A stretch of 64,000 nt of DNA from JAENVU01 sp963756815 (GTDB lineage: Bacteria > Actinomycetota > Acidimicrobiia > IMCC26256 > JAENVU01), in the NCBI GenBank assembly GCA_963756815.1, contig CAVWPR010000016.1:1-64000 (forward strand), given 5' to 3'. Below, piece after piece: positions 48,941 through 60,036 of this stretch; the stretch's first letter is position 1, and each line of letters opens with the position of its first letter. A model generated the notes under the pieces. The model saw nothing but the letters and a program-made list of their open reading frames with translations, was not told the origin of the DNA and ran no database searches. Position numbers and translations under genes: made by a program.

Positions 48941-50503
48941 ATGAGTGGCGGGACGCTGGAGTACGGCGGGGTGTCGTTCGGCTATCCGGACGGCCCGAAC
49001 GCGCTCGACGGCGTCGATCTGTCGGTCACGCCGGGCGACGTGCTGCTCGTCGTCGGGTCGTCCGGCTCGGGCAAGAGCACCCTCCTGCGCGCCGCCAACG
49101 GCCTCGTCCCCCACTCCACCGGCGGACGGTTCGCGGGCGAGGTCCTCGTCGCGGGCCGGTCGACGCGCGATCACGCGCCGCGTCTGCTCGCCGACGTCGT
49201 CGGGTTCGTCCACCAGGATCCCGAGGCGCAGTTCGTGGTCGACCGCGTCGAGTCCGACATCGCGTTCGGCCTCGAGAACCTCGGGGTCGATCCGGCCGCG
49301 ATGCGGCGGCGGGTCGAGGAGGTGCTCGACGCGCTCGGCGTGGCGCACCTCCGCGACCGAAACCCGGCCGAGCTCTCCGGCGGAGAGCGCCAGCGGTGTG
49401 CGATCGCGGGTGCGCTCGTCACCGCGCCCGAGGTGCTCGTCCTCGACGAGCCCACGAGCCAGCTCGACCCGCAGGGGGCCGAGGACGTGCTCGCGGCGGT
49501 GGCCCGCCTGAACGCGGACCTGGGGACCACGGTGCTGCTCGCCGAGCACCGGCTCGAACGCGCCGCGCCCGCCGCGGACGCCGCGGTGCTCATCGTCGAC
49601 GGCCGCATCGCGACCCCGCCGCGGCCCGCGGCCCTCGCGCTCGCGTCGTACCCGGGCGCCCCACCGGTGACGCGCCTCGGCCATCACCTCGGATGGGACC
49701 CGGTGCCGGTCACCGTGCGCGACGCACGCCGCCGAGCGAGCGAGACACCGTTCCCTGCGGCTCGTCCCGCTGCGGCACCGACGCGCGGTGCGCCTCTGCT
49801 GCGCGCCGAGGGGATCGGCGTCGCGCTCGGCCGGAACCCGGTCCTCCACGACATCGACGTCGACCTGCGCGCCGGCGACGTGCTCGCGCTGCTCGGTCGC
49901 AACGGCTCGGGCAAGACGACGCTGCTCCGCGCCCTGGCCGGCCTCGTGCCCACGACGCGCGGGACCATCGTGGGCACCGCGACGCGCGCGTACGTCCCCC
50001 AGGACCCGTCGAGCCTGCTGTTCCGGCCGACGGTACGGGCCGAGATCGCCGAGACCCTCCGCCTGCTCGGCCGTCGCGACGCGGCCGCGGTCGAGTCGTG
50101 GATCGACGCGCTCGGGCTCGGCGCCGTGGCCGACCGCCACCCGCGATCGCTCTCCGGCGGCGAACGGCAGCGGGTCGCGATCGCGGCCGTCGCGGTCGGC
50201 GGGGCCACGGTGCTCCTGCTCGACGAGCCGACCCGCGGCATGGACGCCGCGTCACGGGGCGCACTCGAGCGGGCCATCGCGACCCATCGCGACACCGGTG
50301 GCGCGGTCGTGCTGGCGACCCACGACGTCGAGCTCGCGGCGCGTTGCGCCACCCGTGCGACGGTGATCGGCGACGGGGAGGTCGTCGCGAGCGGTGGTGC
50401 CCGTGAGGTGCTGAGCGGATCGCTGTTCGCGCCGCAGATCGCGCGAGTGGTGCCGGGCTACCTCACGGTCGAGGAGCTCGAGGCCGCCTGGGAGCGCACG
50501 TGA
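48941..50503 (+). CDS. ECF transporter ATPase, two fused ABC domains (EcfA-EcfA')
   Basis: An intact 520-residue protein carrying two complete nucleotide-binding domains in tandem. Domain 1 has GSSGSGKST (39-47), Q-loop HQDPEAQ, LSGGERQR and LVLDEPTSQLD. Domain 2 has GRNGSGKTT, Q-loop PQDPSS, LSGGERQR and LLLDEPTRGMD. The HQDPEAQF Q-loop is typical of ECF ATPases. It would energise the T and S components encoded on either side. CAGGAGG lies seven bases before the ATG. Its stop overlaps the S-component start (GTGA). Confidence 0.92.
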   Translation: MSGGTLEYGGVSFGYPDGPNALDGVDLSVTPGDVLLVVGSSGSGKSTLLRAANGLVPHSTGGRFAGEVLVAGRSTRDHAPRLLADVVGFVHQDPEAQFVVDRVESDIAFGLENLGVDPAAMRRRVEEVLDALGVAHLRDRNPAELSGGERQRCAIAGALVTAPEVLVLDEPTSQLDPQGAEDVLAAVARLNADLGTTVLLAEHRLERAAPAADAAVLIVDGRIATPPRPAALALASYPGAPPVTRLGHHLGWDPVPVTVRDARRRASETPFPAARPAAAPTRGAPLLRAEGIGVALGRNPVLHDIDVDLRAGDVLALLGRNGSGKTTLLRALAGLVPTTRGTIVGTATRAYVPQDPSSLLFRPTVRAEIAETLRLLGRRDAAAVESWIDALGLGAVADRHPRSLSGGERQRVAIAAVAVGGATVLLLDEPTRGMDAASRGALERAIATHRDTGGAVVLATHDVELAARCATRATVIGDGEVVASGGAREVLSGSLFAPQIARVVPGYLTVEELEAAWERT

Positions 50504-51324
50504 GCGTGACCGCGGTGCCGGTGACCCGTGCGAACGGCGTGGTCGCACGCCTGCGACCCGCGCTCGTGTATGTCCTCGTCGCAATCGTGGGCGCCGCCGC
50601 GTTCCTCTACCCGTTCTGGTTCCCGGCCGAGTCGGTCCCCAACCTGGCGCACAGCGGCGACGCGCCGCTGTGGGCCGGGATCATCGGCGCGCTGGCGCTC
50701 ACTGCGCTGGCGCTCGAGCTGCGACGCGGCACCATGACGGGGATGACCGTCGCGGTGCTCGGCGTGCTCGCGGCCACGGGCGGCCTGCTCCGGCTCGTCT
50801 CCCTCCCCCTCGGCGGCAACGGCATCTTCTTCGTCGTGATCCTCGTGGGCGTCGCGTTCGGTCCGCGCTTCGGGCTCCTGCTCGGCATGAGCGCGATGGC
50901 CGTGTCGGCCGTCATCACCGGCGGAATCGGCCCGTGGCTGCCGTTCCAGATGCTCGGAACCGGCGCGATGGGCGCGTCCGCGGGGGCGCTCGGACTGGTC
51001 ACGGCGCGGCTGGCGCCGCGCGTCGAGGTCGTGGTGGTCGCCGCGTTCGGCTGGTGCTGGGGCTTCCTGTACGGGGCGGTCCTGAACCTGTGGTTCTGGC
51101 CCTTCCAGCGCGACGGCGGGCAGCTGTCGTGGATCCCGGGATCGAGCGTCGGCTCGACGCTGCACCACTACTGGTCGTTCTACGTGGCGACGTCCTACCC
51201 CTGGGACGCGGCGTCGGCGCTCGCGAACACGATCCTCATCTTGCTCACCGGAGGTGCGTTGCTGGCGACGCTGCGCCGCGTCGCCCACCGCCTCGACCCG
51301 GTCGTGGAGTTCGCGGACCGCTAG
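50500..51324 (+). CDS. ECF transporter substrate-binding (S) component, predicted cobalamin
   Basis: An intact 274-residue membrane protein with about six helices, including GIFFVVILVGVAFGPRFGLLLG and GWCWGFLYGAVLNLWFWPF, characteristic of S components of the CbrT-like group. S components bind the vitamin and dock on the T-A-A' module. Cobalamin is predicted from the B12 riboswitch and DUF4430-like gene next door; another corrinoid or vitamin cannot be excluded. The GTG start is four-base coupled to the ATPase. The 3' end overlaps the convergent SDR gene by four bases. Confidence 0.8.
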   Translation: MSVTAVPVTRANGVVARLRPALVYVLVAIVGAAAFLYPFWFPAESVPNLAHSGDAPLWAGIIGALALTALALELRRGTMTGMTVAVLGVLAATGGLLRLVSLPLGGNGIFFVVILVGVAFGPRFGLLLGMSAMAVSAVITGGIGPWLPFQMLGTGAMGASAGALGLVTARLAPRVEVVVVAAFGWCWGFLYGAVLNLWFWPFQRDGGQLSWIPGSSVGSTLHHYWSFYVATSYPWDAASALANTILILLTGGALLATLRRVAHRLDPVVEFADR

Positions 51325-52160
51325 TCGAAGTACGGGAGCGCAGGGAGCCCGCCCGCGAGCAGCTCGTCGGTGCGCGTCCGCAGCGCCGCGACGTAGCCGT
51401 CGTTCGTGAGCTGCAGGTACCGACCGGCGCGCACGGCATCGAGCACCATCGCGGCCACGTCTGCGGGAGGACGGCCACGGGCGGTGAGATCGGCGAGCGC
51501 CTGCTCGACGAAATCGCGCGCCGCGTCAGGTTCCGACGCGTCGATGCCGTCGGTGCGGTTGCGCGACGACGTCGCGATGCCCGTGTGCACCGCGCCCGGG
51601 CACAGTGCGGTCACGCCGATCGGCGCGCCGGCCGCGGCGAGCTCACCCGCCAGACACTCCGTCACCGCGAACGCGGCGAACTTCGAGACCGTGTACGGCG
51701 CGGAGAACGCCGAGGGGAACATCCCGGCCGCGGAGACCGTGTTCACCACGTGGCCCGGACGCCCCCGCTCGATCATGCCGGGCACGAACGCCTGAATGCC
51801 GTGCAGGATCCCGTAGAAGTTGACGCCCATGACCCACGCGTAGTCGGCGACCGGCTCCTCCCAGATCGTCCCGCCGGCGAACACGCCGGCGTTGTTGCAC
51901 AGCAGATCCGCACCACCGAGTTCCCGGTCGACGGTCGCGGCGAGGGCGCGTACCGACCCGGCATCGGCGACGTCGACCCGCACGCCGATCGCTTCGGCTC
52001 CCGTGGCGCGAACGAGCTCGACGGTCTCGGCGAGCGGCCCGGGCTCGATGTCGGCCACCGCCACCCGCATCCCTGCGGCCCCGCACGCCTCGGCCAGCGC
52101 CCGGCCGATGCCGCTCGCCGCCCCGGTGACCACGGCCGTCGCGCCGTCGAGTCGCTCCAT
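51321..52160 (-). CDS. Short-chain dehydrogenase/reductase
   Basis: An intact 279-residue classical SDR. VVTGAASGIGRALAE is the glycine-rich cofactor loop, LCNNAGVF the structural motif, NTVSAAGMF the catalytic Ser region and YTVSK the catalytic Tyr/Lys. CPGAVHTGI follows as usual. The acidic DIEPG after strand 2 suggests NAD(H). Substrate is unknown; similar proteins reduce hydrophobic ketones. The ATG lies six bases after TAGGGT. It is divergent from the first TetR gene, a possible target of that regulator. Confidence 0.88.
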   Translation of the reverse strand: MERLDGATAVVTGAASGIGRALAEACGAAGMRVAVADIEPGPLAETVELVRATGAEAIGVRVDVADAGSVRALAATVDRELGGADLLCNNAGVFAGGTIWEEPVADYAWVMGVNFYGILHGIQAFVPGMIERGRPGHVVNTVSAAGMFPSAFSAPYTVSKFAAFAVTECLAGELAAAGAPIGVTALCPGAVHTGIATSSRNRTDGIDASEPDAARDFVEQALADLTARGRPPADVAAMVLDAVRAGRYLQLTNDGYVAALRTRTDELLAGGLPALPYFD

Positions 52161-52166
52161 GCCCGA

Positions 52167-52172
52167 ACCCTA
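52167..52172 (-). promoter_or_regulatory. -10 element of SDR gene (leaderless)
   Basis: TAGGGT on the minus strand, six bases before ATG 52160. Confidence 0.6.
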
Positions 52173-52186
52173 CGTGGCCCGTGAAA

Positions 52187-52896
52187 CCGAGTCGGAATGA
52201 TCTTGACTGAATTGTTCATTCAGTTATGCTGGACCGGTGCCTCGGACCCGGAGCCCTCAGCGCCTCGACGCGATCGTGGCCGCGGCCCTCGCCACCTTCG
52301 CAGCGTCGGGCTACCGCGGGACCCGGATGAGCGACGTCGCCGCGGCGGCCGGCGTGTCCCCCGGCCTGCTCTACACCTACGCCGAGAGCAAGGAAGCGCT
52401 CTTCGCGCTGGTGGTGCAACGCGAGGCCGGCGTCGACATCTCCGCCCTCCCCCTGCCGGTCTCGACCGCGTCGGAGAGCGAGCTCGTGACACTCGTGCGG
52501 TCGGCGCTCGACGCGCTCGTGACGGTCGACGCGCTGGACGCCGCCGAGGCGACCGACGCGCCGGACGACGTCGGCGCGGAGGTCGCGGCGATCGTCGCCG
52601 AGCACTTCGACGCGATCCTCGGGTGCCGCACGCTGCTCCGCCTCGTCGAGCGGTGTGCCGCCGACTGGCCGATGCTCGCGGGGGCGTTCTACGAGGACGG
52701 CCGACAGATCCACCTCGAGCGTCTCGCCCGATACCTCGAGCGGCGGCGGGCCGCGGGGCTCATCGCTCCGATCGGGGACACCGATGTCGCGGCGCGCTTC
52801 GTGCTGGAGACCGTCGCATGGTTCGCCAACCACCGGTTCGGTGACCACGACGGCGCCGCGCTCGACGACGCCGCGGTGCGCACCGAGGTGGTCCAG
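52187..52896 (+). repeat. Duplicated segment, copy 1 (TetR gene with promoter)
   Basis: About 710 bp matching 54066-54776 at roughly 95% by eye, including the promoter, operator and most of a TetR coding sequence. Similarity stops abruptly after GTGGTCCAG in both copies. No inverted ends or transposase flank either copy, so unequal recombination is more likely than an insertion sequence. Confidence 0.85.
52203..52230 (+). promoter_or_regulatory. TetR copy 1 promoter with palindromic operator
   Basis: A -35 TTGACT (52203-52208) and -10 TATGCT (52225-52230) are separated by 16 bp. The palindrome ACTGAAT-N5-ATTCAGT (52206-52224) fills the spacer. GTG 52237 starts six bases after the -10. A dyad between -35 and -10 is the classic place for autorepression by a TetR dimer. 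Confidence 0.75.
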
Positions 52897-52962
52897 GAGG
52901 CTAGGCAGCGGTGGCCGTCACGACGACTCGACACGGCGACCGCGCCGCGGTGGACTGCACGG
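52237..52962 (+). CDS. TetR-family transcriptional regulator, copy 1
   Basis: An N-terminal helix-turn-helix (about residues 10-55: AIVAAALATFAASGYRGTRMSDVAAAAGVSPGLLYTYAESKEALF) marks a TetR regulator, followed by a helical ligand domain to about residue 220. The reading frame does not stop where the duplicated segment ends: it continues in frame into the downstream lipase-like sequence, so the end given here is a guess placed before GTG 52963. Either the two proteins are truly fused or a frame error hides the regulator's stop. The operator suggests autoregulation and possibly control of the divergent SDR. Confidence 0.8.
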
Positions 52963-54046
52963 GTGCCGCCCGCCCCTGAGTCGATCGGCGGCTATCCCCA
53001 CCTCGCGATCCGGGCACTGTTCTGGCGCTACGGGCTTCGTCGGATCACGACCCGTCACGGCATCCGCCTCTTCCGGGTCCGCTACCCGACCCGCACCCCC
53101 GACGGACCGCGCGACCGAGGTCTCCGGGCTCCTCGCGTTGCCTCGGGGCGCGCCGTCCTGCCCGGCGATCGTCAGCTGGCAGCACGGCACCGCGTCGCTG
53201 CGCACCGCCGCCCCGTCGGCCAAGGACGCGGCCAACGGTCTCCTGCCGGCCGCGGTGTTCGCCGGCCACGGCTGCGCCCTGTTCGCGCCCGACTACCTCG
53301 GGTACGGCGTGTCCAGCGAGCGCCACCCGTACTACCTCGCGGATCACATGGCGACGGTCGTCCGTGACGGCATCGTCGCGGCCCGCGCCGCGATCGAGCA
53401 CACCTCGACCGTCGTCGCACCAAGGCTCGTGCTCGCCGGGTTCTCGGAGGGCGGTCACGCGAGCCTCGCCGCCCAACGACTCATCGAGCGGGAGCCGGTA
53501 CCGGGCCTCATGCTCCTCGGCGCGGCACCGGTGGCCGCAGCCGTCGATCTCGTAGGGGCCGGCCTGGCCGGCGCGCTACGAGCGCAGTCGCGCTGACAGC
53601 AGCCTGTACGTCGCGTGGCTGGCGACGACCTACGCCGACCACTACGGCGAGTCGATCGCCGACGTGCTGCGGCCCGAGTGGATGGAGGGCGCGTCCGCGC
53701 TCTTCGACGGTGAGCACGATGGCGACGCCACCGTGGCTGCGCTCCCGGCGGATCCCCACGACCTGCTGACCGAGTCGTTCCTTACCGCGCACTCGCAGGA
53801 TCGGCCGCACTGGTTCCGTGACCGGCTCGGCGAGAACGGGCTGCTCGAGAACACGCCCGCCACGCCGGTGCGGCTGTACTTCGGCGCGCGGACGCCGACG
53901 TCACCCCTGAGCAGGCCGCCGCCTACCTGGCGGCGCATCCGGATCCCGGTGTCGAGGCCGTCTGCGTCGGTGAGCTCGACCACGAGGAGACGCTCCTGGC
54001 CGCCTTGATGCCGCTCCGCGCCTGGATCGACGAGCTCACCGCCTGA
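52963..54046 (+). CDS. Lipase-like alpha/beta hydrolase (secretory-lipase type), three frame breaks
   Basis: About 360 residues. SWQHGTASL is the oxyanion region, LVLAGFSEGGHAS the nucleophile elbow, DADVTPEQAAAYLAA and ELDHEETLLAALMPL the acid and His regions, similar to secretory lipases (PF03583), though no signal peptide is seen. Frame breaks near 53105, 53590 and 53895 must be repaired. The start is ambiguous: GTG 52963 is the first start after the duplicated TetR segment, but the frame is open upstream into the regulator. It lies between the two TetR copies. Confidence 0.65.
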
Positions 54047-54065
54047 CGGCCCGGCACCGACGGCG

Positions 54066-54776
54066 CCGAGTCGGAACGATCTTGACTGAATTGTTCATTC
54101 AGTTATATTGGACCGGTGCCGCGGACCCGGAGCCCTCAGCGCCTCGACGCGATCGTGGCCGCGGCCCTCGCCACCTTCGCGGCGTCGGGCTACCGCAGGA
54201 CCCGGATGAGCGACGTCGCCGCGGCGGCCGGCGTGTCCCCCGGTCTGCTCTACACGTACGCCGAGAGCAAGGAGGCGCTCTTCGCGCTGGTCGTGCAACG
54301 CGAGACCGGCGTCGACATCGCGTCCCTCCCGCTGCCGGTCCGCACCGCGTCGGACACGGAGCTCGTCGCCCTGGTCCGCGGCCGCGCTCGACGCCCTCGT
54401 GACGGTCGACGCGCTCGGACGTCGCCGAGGCGACCGACGCGCCGGACGACGTCGGCGCGGAGGTCGCGGCGATCGTCGCCGAGCACTTCGACGCGATCCT
54501 CGGCTGCCGCACGTTGCTCCGCCTCGTCGAGCGGTGTGCCGCCGACTGGCCGATGCTCGCGGGCGCGTTCGACGAGGACGGCCGACAGATCCACCTCGAG
54601 CGTCTCGCCCGATACCTCGACCGGCGGCGGGCCGCGGGCTCATCGCTCCGATCGACGACACCGACGTCGCGGCGCGCTTCGTGCTGGAGACCGTCGCATG
54701 GTTCGCCAACCACCGGTTCGGTGACCACGACGGCGCCGCGCTCGACGACGCCGCGGTGCGCACCGAGGTGGTCCAG
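54066..54776 (+). repeat. Duplicated segment, copy 2 (TetR gene with promoter)
   Basis: The second copy of the 52187-52896 segment. Differences are mostly single substitutions. Relative to copy 1 it has one extra base near 54380, one extra near 54417 and one missing near 54636, so the duplicate directly exposes three frame-disturbing indels. Confidence 0.85.
54082..54109 (+). promoter_or_regulatory. TetR copy 2 promoter with the same operator
   Basis: TTGACT (54082-54087), 16-bp spacer and TATATT (54104-54109), six bases before GTG 54116. The operator ACTGAAT-N5-ATTCAGT (54085-54103) is unchanged from copy 1, while the -10 is stronger. Confidence 0.75.
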
Positions 54777-54897
54777 CTCGTCACCGCGCACTGGTCGGGT
54801 CATGAGCGCGGCGGAGACCACCACGCGCCGTGTGCGTCGCGGCCGCGGAGCGGGGCCCGAGCGGCCCGCCCCGAAGGCACAGGAGCGGGAAGGATGA
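54116..54897 (+). CDS. TetR-family transcriptional regulator, copy 2 (three indels)
   Basis: The HTH region (residues 10-55) differs from copy 1 mainly by G28R-type changes (SGYRRTRM), and the ligand domain is nearly the same once the indels near 54380, 54417 and 54636 are corrected. After the end of the duplicated segment the sequence differs from copy 1 (LVTAHW follows). The end at 54897 is chosen because that stop overlaps the GT39 start (ATGA), which needs one more shift. Both regulators should recognise the same operator, so they could form heterodimers or compete. Confidence 0.72.
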
Positions 54898-56289
54898 CCT
54901 CGGCCGTCGCGTGGGTCGCGGCCGCGACGACCGCGCTGCACCTCGCCACCGCCAACCTGTGGGGCTACCACCGCGACGAGTTCTATTACCTCGCCTGCGG
55001 ACGTCGGCTGGCGTGGGGATTCGTCGACCACCCGCCCGTCACGCCGTGGCTCTACCGGCTCGCCGACCTGACCCTGGGCACGAGCAAGCTCGGGCTGCGG
55101 ACCGTGCCCGCGTTGCTCCACGGCGCCACCGTGCTGCTGATCGCGGTCCTGGCGCGCGAGCTCGGCGGCTCGACGCGCGCGCAGCTCCTCGCCGCCGCTG
55201 GCCGCCGCGCTCGCGCCGCTCCTGCTCACCACCGGGCACTTCCTCGGCACCGTGACCCTCGAGATCACGGTCGGTGCCGCCGTCGCGCTCGTCGTGGTGC
55301 GGTTGGTCGACGGCGGCGACCCCCGCCTGTGGCTCGTCGCGGGCGTGCTCGTCGGCATCGGCCTGCTCAACAAGTGGACGTTCGCCTTCGCGATCGCGGG
55401 TCTCGCGCTCGGTCTGCTGCTCGGCAACCGTGACGTCCTCGGCACGCCGTGGCTGCTCGCCGGTGCCGCGGTCGCCCTCGCCATCTGGGCGCCCAACCTC
55501 TGGTGGCAGGCCCAGCACGGCTGGCCGCAGCTGGAGTTCGCGGGCACGCTGCGCGACTACGGGCAGACCCCGCTCGTGGTGCCCGCACAGCTCATCGTCC
55601 TCGGGGCGGGGGCGGTGCTGGCGGTCCCCGGCATCGTGTGGCTCGCGTCGAACGGCGCGGGCCGGCCCTACCGCTTCCTGCTGGTGGCGTTCGTCGTCGC
55701 GTTGCTCGCGACGCTGCTCACCGGTGGCAAGCCGTACTACACCGCCGCGGTCCTGCCCGCGCTCATCGCCGCCGGCGCGGTCGCCGTCGACGGCTCGCGC
55801 GGCTGGGTGCTCCCGACGGTCGTCGTCGCGCTCGGCGTCGCGCTCGCACCGCTCGCGATGCCGCTGACGCCCCGGCGCACCGCGGATGCGCTCCGGGCCG
55901 TCAATCCCGAGCTGGGCGAGATGGTCGGCTGGGAGCAGCTCGCGGCGCAGGCCCGCACGCTCCACGCGCAGCACCCGCAGGCGGGGCTCCTGACGACCAA
56001 CTACTCCGAGGCGGGAGCGATCGAGCTGCTCGCCCCCGGGCTCCCACAACCCGCGTCCGGCCACAACAGCTACTGGGACTGGGGCCCACCTCGGGGCGAC
56101 CCCGACGCGGTGATCGCCTGGGGGTACGACCGCGCCCGCCTCGACGCCGCGTTCACCCACGTCCGCCGGATCGCCAGCGTCGAGTCGCCCGACGGCGTGC
56201 ACAACCAGGAGGACGGGACGCCGATCTGGCTCGCCACCGGGCGCCGGGCGCCGTGGTCCGAGCTCTGGCCCGGCTTCCGGCGGGTCTGA
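54894..56289 (+). CDS. GT39/ArnT-like membrane glycosyltransferase (frame break)
   Basis: About 464 residues with roughly ten membrane helices. NLWGYHRDEFYYLACGRRLAWG contains the Asp-Glu pair (28-29) in the first extracytoplasmic loop that is catalytic in dolichyl-phosphate-mannose and ArnT-type transferases. These enzymes move a sugar from a polyprenyl phosphate to protein or lipid outside the membrane. The C-terminal soluble part includes TTNYSEAGAIELL and NSYWDWGPP. The frame breaks near 55195. It is coupled to the second TetR gene by ATGA and is convergent with the BVMO gene. Confidence 0.82.
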
Positions 56290-58129
<1,840 letters not shown>

Positions 58130-58198
58130 GTCGACGTCTCCTTCGATGGGGACCTCGAGTCCAGCACGCCGCCGGCGTGAACGAGAACTCGGGCCGTG

Positions 58199-60036
58199 CT
58201 ACGCGGAGCGCGAGTGCGCCGAGTCCCACGCCGCGAACAGCGTGGCGTAGCGGCCGCGGCGCGCCAGCAGCTCGTCGTGCGTTCCCACCTCGAGCAGGCC
58301 GCCGGCGTCGACCACGGCGATGCGATCGCAGCGCGCTGCGGTCGAGAGGCGGTGCGCGACCACCACCACCGTGCGACCTTCGGTGAGCCGGTCCAGCGCC
58401 CGTTCCACCGCGTGCTCGGTGCCGGGGTCGAGGTTCGAGGTCGCCTCGTCGAGTACCAGCACGGTGGGGTCGGCGAGCGCGGCCCGCGTCAGCGACACCA
58501 GCTGCTTCTCCCCCGCCGACAGGCGCGAGCCGCGCTCGCGCACCTCGGTGTCCATCCCGTTCGGCAACGCCGCGAACGTCTCGGTCAGCCCGAGGGCGGC
58601 CACGGCATCGTCGACCTCGGCGTCGGTCGCGTCCTCCCGCCCGACGCGCACGTTGTCGCGGATCGTGCCCGGCGAAGAGGAAGCCCTCCTGGGGCACCAC
58701 GACGACGTGGCGGCGCAGGCTCGCGAACGTGGCCTGGCGCAGGTCCACGTCGCCGAACCGGACGGTGCCCGCGCGGGGGTCGTAGAACCGCGCCATGAGC
58801 TTGGCGAGCGTCGACTTGCCCGCGCCCGTCGGTCCGACGAGTGCGAGCCGCTCGCCCGGCGCGACCGAGATCGTCACGTCGCGCAGCACTTCCGGTCCGA
58901 GCGGGTGCACCACGCCGTCGGTGTCGGGCGGGCCACCGCCGTACGCGAACGCGACGTCGTCGACCGCGAGCGCGCCGGTCTCGGGGAGGTCCACCGCGCC
59001 GGGCTTCTCGTGCACCGACGCGTCGGTGTCGAGCAGGAAGAACAGCTTGTGCAGCGCGGCACCGGCGGACTGCACCGTGTTGTAGAGCTGGCTCAGCTGC
59101 TGGATGGGCTCGAACAGGTTGTTGAGGTACAGGACGAACGCGAGCACGGTGCCGACGGTGACCACCGCGTTGTCGACCAGCACGCCGCCCAAGCCGACGA
59201 TCACCGCGATGCCCATCACCCCCGTGAACTCCACGAACGGGAAGTACTTCGACGAGATGCGCACCGTCTCGAGGTTGGCGTCGTACTGGTGCTCGTTCGT
59301 GCGGCCGAAGCGACGGATCCAGCCGGCCTCCTGCCCGAAGGCCTGCACCACCCGCACGCCTTCGAGTCCTTCCTGCAACGTTGCGAGGTTCTCGCCGATC
59401 GCCTCGCGCACCTCGAGGTAGGCGACGTTCGACCGCCGGCGGAACCAGCGGGACGCGATCACCACCGGCGGCACGATCAGCAGGACGCCGAGGCTCAGCT
59501 GCCAGCTGAGGGCGAGAATCACGATCACCGCGCCGAAGAAGATCAGGAAGTTCTGCACGAACATCACCAGCCCCGTGCTGATGAGCTCCTGCAGCGCGTC
59601 GATGTCGGACGTCATCCGGGACACGAGCCGGCCCGTCTTCTCCCGATCGAAGAAGTCGAGGGAGAGCGAGGTGATGTGGCGGAACACCTGCACGCGCAGC
59701 GAGCGCAGGAACCGCTCGCCCGTGCGATTGACGAGCCAGATGACCGACCGGCCGAAGACCAACCCGAGGATCGCGACGACCAGGTACGCGAACGCGGCGC
59801 GGTTCAGCGCCGCCGGCGTCCTTGCCCACGAGCCCGTCGTCGACGCCCAGGCGCACGAGCATCGGGCCCGCGAGCAGGCACGCGGTCTGGAGCACGAGGA
59901 CGACCGTGGCGAGCACGATCTGCCGCCGGTACGGGCGCAGCATCCGCCACATCCGGCGCAGCACCTGGTGCGCGGCGGCGCGGTCGAGCCGTGTCTCCTC
60001 GTCGACCGGGTTGGCACCGACCATCCCGCCTCTCAT
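58199..60036 (-). CDS. ABC exporter half-transporter 2 (two frame breaks)
   Basis: About 611 residues: an N-terminal six-helix membrane domain (FGRSVIWLVNRTGERFLRSLR, intracellular loop DREKTGRLVSRMTSDIDALQ) and a C-terminal ATPase with GPTGAGKST, Q-loop VVPQEGFLF, signature LSAGEKQL and Walker B VLVLDEATSNLD. The signature LSAGE departs from LSGGQ. The catalytic Glu is present. One-base breaks lie near 59820 and 58668. It is four-base coupled (ATGA) to the partner half-transporter upstream, so the pair probably forms a heterodimeric multidrug or lipid exporter. Confidence 0.88.
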
